DNA of 17,772 bases from an uncultured Lachnospiraceae bacterium (lineage in GTDB: Bacteria; Bacillota; Clostridia; Lachnospirales; Lachnospiraceae), in NCBI GenBank assembly GCA_947628025.1, contig CANQYH010000029.1, positions 1 through 17,772 on the forward strand, read 5' to 3'. Both the position numbers and the translations under genes were made by a program. The notes beneath the pieces were generated by a model. That model saw nothing but the letters and a program-made list of their open reading frames with translations. It was not told the DNA's origin and did no database searches. Positions 8,513 through 16,267 of the stretch are shown here, piece after piece (position 1 is the first letter of the stretch; each line of letters starts with the position of its first letter).

Positions 8513-8676
8513 GCTGAAAACATTCCGGATATTTCTGTTAATTTTATATCGCTCTTTTTACACTCTGACGCAACAGAGGATCCGGCTCCGGGAAAATAGT
8601 CCCTTGCTGAATCCTCTGCTCCATGTGTAAGTCTGACTCCATTGTGCCATGGTGCATATCTATCCCATTCCGCCAT
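8509..8676 (-). CDS. Very small hypothetical protein (55 aa), coupled to the DUF4230-like gene
   Basis: The upstream DUF4230-like gene ends TGA and this ORF begins ATG within the sequence TGATG (8674-8678), and its own stop overlaps the next ORF as ATGA. Such chained overlaps suggest real, coupled translation. The product starts MAEWDRYAPWHNGVRLTHG, has no hydrophobic segment and a single Cys at 39, and resembles nothing I know. No separate Shine-Dalgarno is evident. It may also be decayed sequence at the edge of the accessory block. Confidence 0.4.
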   Translation of the reverse strand: MAEWDRYAPWHNGVRLTHGAEDSARDYFPGAGSSVASECKKSDIKLTEISGMFSA

Positions 8677-9449
8677 CACATGAATTCCACTTCCACGATT
8701 ATATCCGGAATATCCGGGTTAAGCTGCTTTACCAGGTTTTGAATCGTGCTGACCGCGACCTTTTTGGCGTTTTCAAAGATATACTGATTCGACATCAAAG
8801 CCCTTCGAATCCGAAGCATCGCTTCTTGGCGCTGTTTCAAAGCCAACTCAACACCCTCACTGTAACTCCCGTTTGCAAAGTCATCTGCAAACAATTTTTT
8901 CTCTGTCTTTGTTATTGCAATATTCTCCAACTCCGGCTCCGGAACCCTGACCAGAACGTAACGCCGGCTATCGTCAAGAGAAAACTCCGCGGCCTGCAGA
9001 TTGATTGTAAAAACACCCTCTCCTGTAACCTCCAGCCATGCCGTGACATTGCCGGAGTTATCATTCCCGCTCTCAGTTATAAACTCAACGTCACTGGCAC
9101 GTAAAACCTCAAGCTTCTGTGTCTCCTGAAGATTCCCAATGGAAATAAATACTGTATTGCTCACATGGTATTTCTGCTCCGCTTTGTCGAACGCACTCTG
9201 ATAGAAGTTTTGATACGCAGCATCTTTCTCTGTTCCAAAAGCGGAATTGTAGCTGCTGAACATTGATTTCGCACCTTTAGATATACCGCTTTTTAAAAAG
9301 GACACGCCAGCGAGGATAGCAACGCCCAAAATTACTATAAGTAAAATCGTTAAAACGATACTAAAGTTCTGGCTCTTCTCCTTTGCCGCACCTTTTTGGA
9401 GGTTGTTTCCTGAAACACCGTGCAAACGTTTAGCAGACTTCCTGATCAT
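8676..9449 (-). CDS. DUF4230-like single-pass membrane protein, second of a pair
   Basis: 257 residues: a basic, polar N-terminus (1-28), one transmembrane segment (about 29-52), then an outside domain. The part from about 103 has the layout I associate with DUF4230: an early strand KLEVLRASD, a beta-rich middle with GVFTINLQAAEFSLDD and YVLVRVPEPELENIAI, then a helical tail rich in A, K and E (about 195-240) and a final strand IIVEVEF. The family has no known biochemical function. The ATG overlaps the stop of the preceding paralogous gene as ATGA (9446-9449), and GGAGGGG lies upstream. The shared layout and overlap suggest that the two proteins form a complex. Family assignment is from memory of the pattern, not a search. 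Confidence 0.75.
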   Translation of the reverse strand: MIRKSAKRLHGVSGNNLQKGAAKEKSQNFSIVLTILLIVILGVAILAGVSFLKSGISKGAKSMFSSYNSAFGTEKDAAYQNFYQSAFDKAEQKYHVSNTVFISIGNLQETQKLEVLRASDVEFITESGNDNSGNVTAWLEVTGEGVFTINLQAAEFSLDDSRRYVLVRVPEPELENIAITKTEKKLFADDFANGSYSEGVELALKQRQEAMLRIRRALMSNQYIFENAKKVAVSTIQNLVKQLNPDIPDIIVEVEFM

Positions 9450-10252
9450 TCGTTCTCCCCTCCTCTGTACTCCACAATAACTTGTGGCTTAGAGAGCGAT
9501 ACTGCATTCACCAACTGAGTAAGCTGATCTATTCCCGCCGTTCTGGCCGATTTCATCAGACCTTCGTTGTTCTGCAGGCTCTGTGTCGCCTCTTCTTTTA
9601 TCTTGTCGGCAGAATTATTTAACGCGTCAAATCCCTCCTCAGCGCTGCCGGTTTGAACTACAAATGACCTTCTCTGGTATTCCGCCCTTTTCTCCGGCTC
9701 ACTGACCGGAAAAAACTCCACGACTGGCTGATCAAGCAAAATATAAAGACCGTCATTCTTAAGCTGGATGTCCGCATTATCCAAATCAATCGTAAAGACC
9801 GCATTATACTTAAGCGTCAGCAACGCAGCATAATCGTCCCCAATTTTCATTACGTCGCTGTATGTTCCGCTGGCAACCAACACCTCCAGCCTGGAGACCT
9901 CTTGTATCTTCGTCGCCAGCTCGGCAGTGGTGTCCTCAGCGCTGAGCCCTTTCTGCTTTCCGGCCTCGTATCCCTCACGCTGTCCGATGGTAAGGCCCTC
10001 CATCGAGCCAATAGCCAATCCGGCGGCGGTTCCTGCTCCGCTTCCCATCGCACCGCCGATATCCCTGGAAGCATTATTGAAAGTTATTGCAAATATTAAA
10101 AATCCTACGGCGGGAATACAGAGAAAGGCGAGCAAAATCGTAACAATGCTGCTGAAAATTCCGCTTTTGATACCCCTCGCCATTAGTTCTGCAAAGACGA
10201 TACCATTCTTCTTTCCGTCCGGCACACTCAATTTCGTATTTGGACTGTCCAT
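9446..10252 (-). CDS. DUF4230-like single-pass membrane protein with glycine-zipper segment, first of a pair
   Basis: 268 residues. One transmembrane segment (about 32-57) is followed by a Gly/Ala-rich stretch, GGAMGSGAGTAAGLAIGSMEG (66-86), and then GQREGYEAGKQKG, which is glycine-zipper-like and could pack against membrane or a partner helix. The outside domain from about 121 (RLEVLVASG, AVFTIDLDNADIQL, GLYILLDQPVVEFFPVSEPEK) runs parallel to the downstream protein, with a similar helical tail and a closing VIVEY strand. It starts three bases after the stop of the large lipoprotein gene, and its GGAGG site sits inside that gene's last codons, so translation is tightly linked. The role is unknown; an envelope complex with its paralogue is an inference. 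Confidence 0.72.
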   Translation of the reverse strand: MDSPNTKLSVPDGKKNGIVFAELMARGIKSGIFSSIVTILLAFLCIPAVGFLIFAITFNNASRDIGGAMGSGAGTAAGLAIGSMEGLTIGQREGYEAGKQKGLSAEDTTAELATKIQEVSRLEVLVASGTYSDVMKIGDDYAALLTLKYNAVFTIDLDNADIQLKNDGLYILLDQPVVEFFPVSEPEKRAEYQRRSFVVQTGSAEEGFDALNNSADKIKEEATQSLQNNEGLMKSARTAGIDQLTQLVNAVSLSKPQVIVEYRGGENE

Positions 10253-10255
10253 TTC

Positions 10256-12775
10256 TCACCCCTCCTTCACCACGTTGATCCCGAACGTATTCCGATCTAT
10301 CGTTTTCCCGTCATACGTTTCATCCAGTGTTATAGTAGCAGATTTTTCCGCATCGTTTTTCAATATACCGGTGTTCAGAATGCCTTTAACTCCCTCAATG
10401 ACGTAGGAGGAATCCGTTATCTTATATGTAAGTTTCAGCTTCTGGCCAGCCTTTATACGAACGTATCCCTCGGCTTTCTCTCCATCAAGCTCATAGGAAC
10501 AGCTGCCATAATCGTCACCGGCAGCCAAGGTGACGTAATAGTACTTCTCTGCCGGGTGCTTTTCCAGAATTTCGTTGATCTCCTCAAGGTAATCCCTAAA
10601 ATCCATAGATTTTTCAAAAATATCGCTTTTTACATTTTTCCCGGAAATATAATAACCGCTGTCAGGCGTGAGTTTAACGGTAACGGACTGGCCTCCCTGC
10701 AGAATATCCCCGGATTTCAGCACCTGGTTTTTCCCGTCGTTCACATAGGTAACCGAAAGGTTGGAATTTGCAGGCAAGTCAGGCTGCGTAAAACTCATGA
10801 CATCCACAAGACTAACGGTGATCTTGACAGATTTATACCAAACTGTCGAAGATCCCATCTCACTGGCTGCGTATATCTCGACAGGATCAATCGGCTTTGC
10901 AAGATCTGAAATGAGCCGGAAGAAATCCCTGCTGACTTTCTCTGTCCCGTTCCCGCTCTTGTCCTCTCCGGTCATTTCCACCTGTATTTTGACAGCGGTC
11001 CCCGCCTGGACAGCATGATTTCCTACGGTAATAAAAATACTCTCCTCCGTACCGATGCTGCGGTCCTTGACAACGGACAATCCCGATCTAAGGAGCTTAT
11101 CCACATAATGCAGCCCCTCCTCATGGACGCCGGATGCGGTAACGCCGACCTGTGTGTCTACCCCCAGACTATCTGAAAGCACAACCTCCAGCTTAGGCTT
11201 GTGAGCGTCGTCCTCCACAAAGATCTGAGATCCACTGTCTATGGTTCTGTCCTGGATTTTCGGTACCTGCACCATCTGTTCAGTCACAGTGTAAATCTCT
11301 CCGTCTGTATATTTTGTGATCCAGCCTTCCCACGGATGAAATGACATGGTTATTGTCTCGCCGCTCCTGCCAGAATATGCGGGCGTGTCAATCGTCTCGC
11401 CGTTTACCAGGTACTCGATTCTGCCTCCGCACGCCGGCTGCGGCAACTGAACGGTGACAACGCTCTTTGGGATAAAGGTTATCTGCTCAAGCTGGGAGCG
11501 AGTCTCTTCAGGAGTAGTCACGGTAATATAATGGGTCCCCTCACCCAGCCAGTAGCCGTCATCGGATGTCCGAGCCTCATAATATATCTTACTTCCGATT
11601 GCCAAATACTGTACCGTTTCGGCCTCTTCACCGAAGCAGATAAACGTCAGCGTCCCGTGACCGTAGGTATACTCAGTCGGATCAAATGCAAATTCTCCGC
11701 CCTTTTGCGGGACGATCATAATGTACTTATAATTATATTCTCCATTAACGAGCGGCTCAGTGCTTTGCAGTATCATTTCCCGGCAGGTGTCTAACTCCTC
11801 CCAAAGGGAGTCCGTAAGAATTGTAACCACGTCGCCATACTTAAGGTGCCCGAAAGTCCATGACTGCCCCGCTTTTATATTTTCCGCTTGACCACCGTTC
11901 ACCGACACGCTTCGATCCTTGCTAGTCATGACAGTCGCAGTCCGATACTTTTGCAGCTCTACAGAAAAATCCGACGTTTCGGCGTTGGATTTCTGCTGCT
12001 CGAAAATTATGATTCCGTCCTCGTTGCTGCTGTAGAAGCACTGCGGCTCCGAGGAGACATAGAAATACTCCTTGGGGTCAAAGGAAAAACTGACTATGTA
12101 GGGAAGTATAGGATTTACCTCTATGGTGTTGGAGGTAACTCTATCATCATTCACCATCCAGGTGCCTGTTACGTTCACCTCGTCGCCGCTCTCATCGACA
12201 TAATAAGCCCTAACAAAAATCTCCTTTGACTGATAGTCGCCGATTGGCTCAACAGAAAATTCCCTGCCGATATTCTCGCCTGCAACAGCAAGAACAAGCC
12301 CGGTCTCATCCGGGATAACAGTATCCACAAGTTCCCTGCTTCCGTCATCAGAGTAGTCATAGATTCTGAATCCGGTAAAAGAATAAGAAGAACTGGGACA
12401 GTTCTTCGAAAGAGTGACAGAGGCATATATCCGGCTCCCTTCCGGTAAATAACACGCCGCAGCAGTAAGCTCAGAGGTATGCCCGCTGTCAGAATAGTAA
12501 TGCTCCTCCAAAAAATTGTTATCAGCAAAGGTGACATGGACCGTATTCTCTGGCGGAACTTCCTCCGGCATTTCTTCCGCCAAAAATTTCTCGGAATAAT
12601 ATCCGTTCTCGTCCAGCAGACCCTGCTCAGAATACGACTGATACTGGAGATAGTTTGAATCCTCCTGCACGCCTGACCGTTGCGCCATCTTTTCCTCAAG
12701 CGCTTCATTGACGCCAGAACATCCCGATAGAAACATAAGCATTAGTGCCGAAAGAAATATGCCGTATCTTTTCAT
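10256..12775 (-). CDS. Large secreted lipoprotein with InlB-like beta repeats
   Basis: 839 residues from the chosen ATG at 12775, giving the lipoprotein signal MKRYGIFLSALMLMFLSGC with lipobox LSGC and lipid-anchored C19. A GGA site lies about ten bases upstream. The frame stays open to 12895, but that would bury the signal peptide. After an acidic linker (about 20-75) the protein is beta-rich. Stretches such as GGRIEYLVNGE...SGETITMSFHPWEGW (450-485) and VTVKLTPDSGYYISGKNV (698-715) recall InlB B-repeat or similar extracellular modules. No catalytic motif was seen. It sits between the first lipoprotein and the DUF4230-like pair and probably faces the outside surface as a binding or scaffold protein. 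Confidence 0.8.
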   Translation of the reverse strand: MKRYGIFLSALMLMFLSGCSGVNEALEEKMAQRSGVQEDSNYLQYQSYSEQGLLDENGYYSEKFLAEEMPEEVPPENTVHVTFADNNFLEEHYYSDSGHTSELTAAACYLPEGSRIYASVTLSKNCPSSSYSFTGFRIYDYSDDGSRELVDTVIPDETGLVLAVAGENIGREFSVEPIGDYQSKEIFVRAYYVDESGDEVNVTGTWMVNDDRVTSNTIEVNPILPYIVSFSFDPKEYFYVSSEPQCFYSSNEDGIIIFEQQKSNAETSDFSVELQKYRTATVMTSKDRSVSVNGGQAENIKAGQSWTFGHLKYGDVVTILTDSLWEELDTCREMILQSTEPLVNGEYNYKYIMIVPQKGGEFAFDPTEYTYGHGTLTFICFGEEAETVQYLAIGSKIYYEARTSDDGYWLGEGTHYITVTTPEETRSQLEQITFIPKSVVTVQLPQPACGGRIEYLVNGETIDTPAYSGRSGETITMSFHPWEGWITKYTDGEIYTVTEQMVQVPKIQDRTIDSGSQIFVEDDAHKPKLEVVLSDSLGVDTQVGVTASGVHEEGLHYVDKLLRSGLSVVKDRSIGTEESIFITVGNHAVQAGTAVKIQVEMTGEDKSGNGTEKVSRDFFRLISDLAKPIDPVEIYAASEMGSSTVWYKSVKITVSLVDVMSFTQPDLPANSNLSVTYVNDGKNQVLKSGDILQGGQSVTVKLTPDSGYYISGKNVKSDIFEKSMDFRDYLEEINEILEKHPAEKYYYVTLAAGDDYGSCSYELDGEKAEGYVRIKAGQKLKLTYKITDSSYVIEGVKGILNTGILKNDAEKSATITLDETYDGKTIDRNTFGINVVKEG

Positions 12776-12848
12776 CTGTCTTGTATCCTTTGCTCGATTT
12801 TGGTTAAACTTTAAGAAAACATCACATTGATCCTCTGCTCTCTCTCCG

Positions 12849-14378
12849 CTAATCATTGCCTCCGTTGAAGTCCATGATAAGCTTTGCGCGATCAATCAAA
12901 GTTGCATCCTGCATAATTTCTATTTCTAACTCCATCTGAGTTATCTCGGAAATCTCTGTAATATCGTTTTTTTCAAGGTCAGAGTCCCATAAACGAATTT
13001 CCAGTATGGCGGAAGCCCCGCTTTTTACCTGTACAAGATTCATAAAGCAATCCATCATATAACCGTTTATCGAAAAAGAATCATATACATCTGTGATATC
13101 AACAGGACCGTCCGTATTATTCTCGGCAAGGAGCAAAACATACATATCGTCGCTATATTCCGAGCTGTCTTCAACAACGTCTTTCATAATAATTCGAATG
13201 CCATTCGCGTTGTATATCTCCTGACCATCTTTACTAAAATACGATTCAACATCCGGATTTTCTACGGTAATAGATGCCGGGGAACCTAAATCGTCTCCAT
13301 CCGTATCCTTAAATTTCATCGTCAACGCAACGGTTCCCGTATCCTGCACACCATACACATCGCGGAAATCATTGTCCAATAAGTCAGATAAAGCAAGATC
13401 TACGATCGCTGTTTTTCCGGGATTAATCGTATCAGACGACCAAATGGAACCATACACGCCCAGTCCATTGAGATAAATGTCGCTCGTTGTCACTTCGACG
13501 GACTGCTCCGTGGTGTTCTTCACCTCCAGAAGCAGCATATCCTCCCCATCGTCATTTTTCATGATCGTGCTGGAAACGACCGCAAACCCGTCCTGATCAT
13601 ACAAAACCTTGTCTGAAAAATACGGAACGGCATAACCGAAATAATTTTGCGCAGCCTCACTGGTAATTGCCTCTTCATAACAGGGTTTTTGATCATCATG
13701 CTGGCTGGCGGCGCTGGTGGTTATCTGGCGCGGCCCGCTATAAATATGGTTATAATCATCGTCTGAAATATCAAATCCGATCTCAAGATCAGCAATCTCA
13801 AAAATGCCATACAGCCTCAATGTATCATAACCGATCGAGATCGAATCATTTGCTTTTTTACCGGCGGCAACGCTGCAATTCAGATACCCGTCCTCGATCA
13901 TATACCCATTGACGGAATTGCAGCTGCTGCTAAGAGTATTACTGTAGAACCGAAGATCCTTGTCTGAATTATTTTCAAATCTCAGATTCAGTTCCACCGA
14001 ATAATTGCCGTAAGTAAGACCGGTAGCTGTGATCCGCACATCGTTCTCATCCACGAGAACCGTTTCCGTAATGGTCGCCTCTTTCTGAAATTCAGGAAAA
14101 ACTGCTTCTACTTCCGGCTGACCCGATGTAGTCGTTTTCTCTTGCTCAGAAGCCACCGCCGTTGTCTGCGGCTGAACGGCAGCGGCGGTCGTCTCAATCT
14201 CCTGAGACGGCGCGTCTTCGGATTCTTGTTCGGAAACCGTTGTTTGCGGCTGGACAGTCTCGGCGATCGTCTCCGTCTTTTGAGACGGCGCGTCATCTTC
14301 GGATGTGTCTGACGCGCCGCAAGCGGTAATACTTAAAACCAAAACCATTGCCAGCGCTGTAGATATATTCTTTTTCAC
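12849..14378 (-). CDS. Lipoprotein with Thr/Gln-rich linker and three Ig-like (DUF4352-like) modules
   Basis: From the GTG at 14378 the product has 509 residues, a signal peptide VKKNISTALAMVLVLSITAC with lipid-anchored C20, a linker with two tandem copies of a repeat (26-80), and three similar beta-sandwich-like segments (about 105-215, 260-375, 388-505). Each segment has the pattern of a strand, V/L-rich N-x-T/S-D strands, an NG turn and a closing LEI/LTM strand, as in DUF4352-type modules. The GTG has AAGGAAG five bases upstream. A second start, ATG at 14459, has the stronger site AAGGAGG (14466-14472) six bases upstream but adds 27 basic residues before the signal peptide. Both starts are in one frame. 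It is the first gene of the accessory operon, and the palindromic operators lie just upstream. Confidence 0.85.
   Translation of the reverse strand: MKKNISTALAMVLVLSITACGASDTSEDDAPSQKTETIAETVQPQTTVSEQESEDAPSQEIETTAAAVQPQTTAVASEQEKTTTSGQPEVEAVFPEFQKEATITETVLVDENDVRITATGLTYGNYSVELNLRFENNSDKDLRFYSNTLSSSCNSVNGYMIEDGYLNCSVAAGKKANDSISIGYDTLRLYGIFEIADLEIGFDISDDDYNHIYSGPRQITTSAASQHDDQKPCYEEAITSEAAQNYFGYAVPYFSDKVLYDQDGFAVVSSTIMKNDDGEDMLLLEVKNTTEQSVEVTTSDIYLNGLGVYGSIWSSDTINPGKTAIVDLALSDLLDNDFRDVYGVQDTGTVALTMKFKDTDGDDLGSPASITVENPDVESYFSKDGQEIYNANGIRIIMKDVVEDSSEYSDDMYVLLLAENNTDGPVDITDVYDSFSINGYMMDCFMNLVQVKSGASAILEIRLWDSDLEKNDITEISEITQMELEIEIMQDATLIDRAKLIMDFNGGND
14139..14303 (-). repeat. Tandem coding repeat, two units, in the lipoprotein linker
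   Basis: Unit 1 (residues 26-52 of the lipoprotein, 14223-14303) and unit 2 (53-80, 14139-14222) share SEDxAPSQ, an ET-rich middle, VQPQTT and a closing SEQE. The DNA shares long matching stretches such as GAGACGGCGCGTC on the plus strand. It probably acts as a spacer between the lipid anchor and the Ig-like modules, and its copy number may vary between strains. Confidence 0.8.
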
Positions 14379-14483
14379 GTTTGCTTCCTTTGTTTTTCTC
14401 ACACTGCAGGATCTCATGTGCCCTTTTCTCCCGCCTACAAGTGTTTTTTTCTCGTTCATCCATGTCCTCCTTATTCTTTTAAA

Positions 14484-14513
14484 AGTATACATCATTATTA
14501 ACTTATAAGTCAA
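14484..14513 (-). promoter_or_regulatory. Promoter of the accessory lipoprotein operon
   Basis: Minus-strand -35 TTGACT (14508-14513) and -10 TATACT (14484-14489) are 18 bases apart. The -35 overlaps the palindrome at 14501-14510, so a protein bound there would block RNA polymerase. The candidate ribosome binding site AAGGAGG follows at 14466-14472. Confidence 0.75.
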
Positions 14514-14529
14514 TATCAACTTATAAGTT
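14496..14529. promoter_or_regulatory. Paired palindromic operator, likely for the adjacent XRE regulator
   Basis: The palindrome ACTTATAAGT occurs at 14501-14510 and 14519-14528. The second copy extends to the perfect 12-base palindrome AACTTATAAGTT (14518-14529). Read on the minus strand, the copies are direct repeats of ACTTATAAGTTRATA with an 18-base period. They lie in the 118-base region between the XRE gene and the divergent lipoprotein operon: one overlaps the operon's -35, the other sits just upstream of the XRE gene's likely promoter. That the XRE protein binds them is inferred from position. Confidence 0.7.
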
Positions 14530-14531
14530 CC

Positions 14532-14560
14532 TTATCTTTCCTCCCAATTCCGCATATAAT
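14532..14560 (+). promoter_or_regulatory. Likely promoter of the XRE regulator gene
   Basis: A perfect -10 TATAAT (14555-14560) lies 18 bases before the chosen ATG. The -35 at the 17-base spacing is TTATCT (14532-14537), a poor match. The nearby operator copy (14518-14529) could allow autoregulation. The short leader includes AGGGG. Confidence 0.55.
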
Positions 14561-14577
14561 AAATAGGGGTGATATGT

Positions 14578-14940
14578 ATGATGATTGATTACAAGCTGAT
14601 CGGTCAGCGCCTGGCTAAATGCAGGAAAGAAAAACGCGTCACACAGGAGCAGATGGCGGAATACCTGGACGTCTCCACCGCGTTTATCAGCAAAATCGAA
14701 TGCGGAAGAACGCAGATCAATCTGGAACGGCTGGTTGAGATCTGCCATTTTCTGCAAATCGAACCGGCCTATATCCTGCAAGGCGCGGACTCAGCCTCCC
14801 CTGCCTATATGGGCGGCGAACTGTCACAGCTTCTCAGCCAGTGTCCCAGGGAGGCCATCCCTCTGGTAAAAAGCATCCTGGAAGACATTATCGCGCATTT
14901 TGGCCGGAACTCCCCCGCTTCTGACAAGACAGCAAAATAA
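14578..14940 (+). CDS. XRE-family transcriptional regulator
   Basis: A 120-residue cytoplasmic DNA-binding protein. The Cro/C1-type helix-turn-helix covers about 7-62, with RLAKCRKEKRVTQEQMAEYLDVS and the recognition helix in STAFISKIECGRTQ. A C-terminal extension with ELSQLLSQCPREAIPLVKSILEDII probably mediates dimer formation. I chose ATG 14578 because AGGGG (14565-14569) lies eight bases upstream; ATG 14581 and GTG 14569 are possible alternatives. It is divergent from the lipoprotein operon, with paired palindromes in between, so it most likely controls that operon and itself. No ligand domain is visible, so the inducing signal is unknown. Confidence 0.92.
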   Translation: MMIDYKLIGQRLAKCRKEKRVTQEQMAEYLDVSTAFISKIECGRTQINLERLVEICHFLQIEPAYILQGADSASPAYMGGELSQLLSQCPREAIPLVKSILEDIIAHFGRNSPASDKTAK

Positions 14941-14982
14941 CTGCCGGTATATCGTTGCATCATACCGGCAGTTTACTATTTT
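14939..14982. terminator. Bidirectional terminator between the XRE and kinase genes
   Basis: AACTGCCGGTAT (14939-14950) pairs with ATACCGGCAGTT (14962-14973) over 12 bases around an 11-base loop. The plus strand continues TTTACTATTTT and the minus strand TTATTTTG, so it can stop both the XRE transcript and, from the other side, the kinase transcript. Confidence 0.8.
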
Positions 14983-14996
14983 CGGCGTCTGTTTTG

Positions 14997-15018
14997 GTAT
15001 GCTGGCAGCATACTTTTT
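14997..15018 (+). terminator. Second hairpin with T run behind the XRE gene
   Basis: GTATGCTG (14997-15004) and CAGCATAC (15006-15013) form a compact inverted repeat with one central base, so the real stem is about six pairs. It is followed by TTTTT (15014-15018). The T run abuts the kinase stop codon on the other strand. It would act as a back-up terminator for rightward transcripts. Confidence 0.5.
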
Positions 15019-16172
15019 CAGATATTTAATATAGCCTGGGCCAATAACACTACGCTTTCTCTGAATACGAGCAGCAGCCCCAGCGTGATGGGCCAGACCA
15101 TGCAGTATCCGAACCAGCGGACCCACCTTTTCTTATGATGCAGAAACGGCATTTTCGCCGACACCCCGCGATAATCCGTATATACGGCGACAGTAAACAA
15201 CATACTGATCAATACAAAGATCCTGTCCGTCCAAAGCGCCGCCGGATTCCCTATGTCTGACTCCAGTTCCAGCACCAAAGACAAATAAATAATGAGCAAA
15301 TATCCTGTTACAGCCAGAAGTTCTTTCCAAAGCATGCCGCTTCGAAAACCGGGGATCGGCCATATTCCTTTCTTTACCGTTTTCTCTCTCCTAACCCCTG
15401 TTTCCGGAAGTCCCATCTTTAGAGGCTCCGTCTTTGCGGCTCTCGCCCGCGGCGTTTCCGCCCCAGTGTCTCCACTGACCTGGAGCGTCTGCAAGTCTCT
15501 ATCCAGCTCCCGGACGGACTGATACCTGCGGTCCGGGTCCATCTGCGTGCATTTTTTTACGATCGCTCCGCAGGCGCCCTGCGCCACCTTTCTTTTGATA
15601 TGCTCCCCCGTCAGAAGATAATTGAACACTACCCCCAGAGAATAGATATCCGTCCGGGCGTCGGTCTGCGCAAATCCAAATTGTTCCGGGGCCGCGTAAG
15701 CTTCCGTTCCGATCAGATGGGTATCCTGGTTCAGCCCTCTTTCATAAAGTCTGGCAGCGTTATAATCGATCAGCTTCACAATACCGTCGCCCGAGATCAT
15801 GATGTTAGACAGTTTGATATCCCGATGGATAATAGGCGGCTCCTGCAAATGGAGGCACGCAAGGGCCTCGCAGACCTGCCGTATGATCCCGACGGCTTCC
15901 CACGGCGAAAATACCCGTCCGCAGTTGATCCATTCTTCCAGCGTCCTGCCATTTATATATTCTTCGATCAGCCAGAGCCTGCCCCGATCGATTCTCCACT
16001 CGATGATACACGGAATATGGATATTGCAGATTCTGGCCACACGTTCATACACTGTCTGGTTGAACGTTTCAAGACATTTCTTTATGTATATTTTTCCCGT
16101 ATTCCGGTCAAAGACTTTCCAGACATTCCTGTATTTCCCGATGGGTTCTATTTCCTGATATTGCTCCAGCAT
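15018..16172 (-). CDS. Membrane-anchored Ser/Thr protein kinase (Hanks type, variant motifs)
   Basis: 384 residues. The kinase domain is at about 1-230. It has HRDIKLSN (H116, D118, N123), the activation-loop end GTEAYAAPEQ (155-164) and TDIYSLGVVFNYLLTG, all typical of bacterial Ser/Thr kinases. The Gly-rich loop is poor (IGKYRNVWKV), the VAIK-type Lys is probably K31 or K32 (YIKK), and DFG is replaced by DYN (136-138). After a basic linker, three hydrophobic segments (about 285-302, 317-331, 353-371) anchor it at the C-terminus; there is no PASTA domain. The ATG at 16172 has AAGGGG (16180-16185) seven bases upstream; the longer frame from a GTG at 16253 has no such site. It is divergent from the HTH gene. 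Catalysis is likely but not certain, and the substrates are unknown. Confidence 0.88.
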   Translation of the reverse strand: MLEQYQEIEPIGKYRNVWKVFDRNTGKIYIKKCLETFNQTVYERVARICNIHIPCIIEWRIDRGRLWLIEEYINGRTLEEWINCGRVFSPWEAVGIIRQVCEALACLHLQEPPIIHRDIKLSNIMISGDGIVKLIDYNAARLYERGLNQDTHLIGTEAYAAPEQFGFAQTDARTDIYSLGVVFNYLLTGEHIKRKVAQGACGAIVKKCTQMDPDRRYQSVRELDRDLQTLQVSGDTGAETPRARAAKTEPLKMGLPETGVRREKTVKKGIWPIPGFRSGMLWKELLAVTGYLLIIYLSLVLELESDIGNPAALWTDRIFVLISMLFTVAVYTDYRGVSAKMPFLHHKKRWVRWFGYCMVWPITLGLLLVFRESVVLLAQAILNI

Positions 16173-16267
16173 ATCTTTTCCCCTTGTACCCTTTCCTCTG
16201 CTCTCCTGTAAGGCCGCTCTTCCAAGAATACTTTCACGTAAATAGTTCCGCACAGGTCAACTTCTGC

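Noticed and set aside
8649..9104. Plus-strand frame opposite the DUF4230-like gene
   Set aside because: No binding site, and the opposite strand carries the convincing membrane protein.
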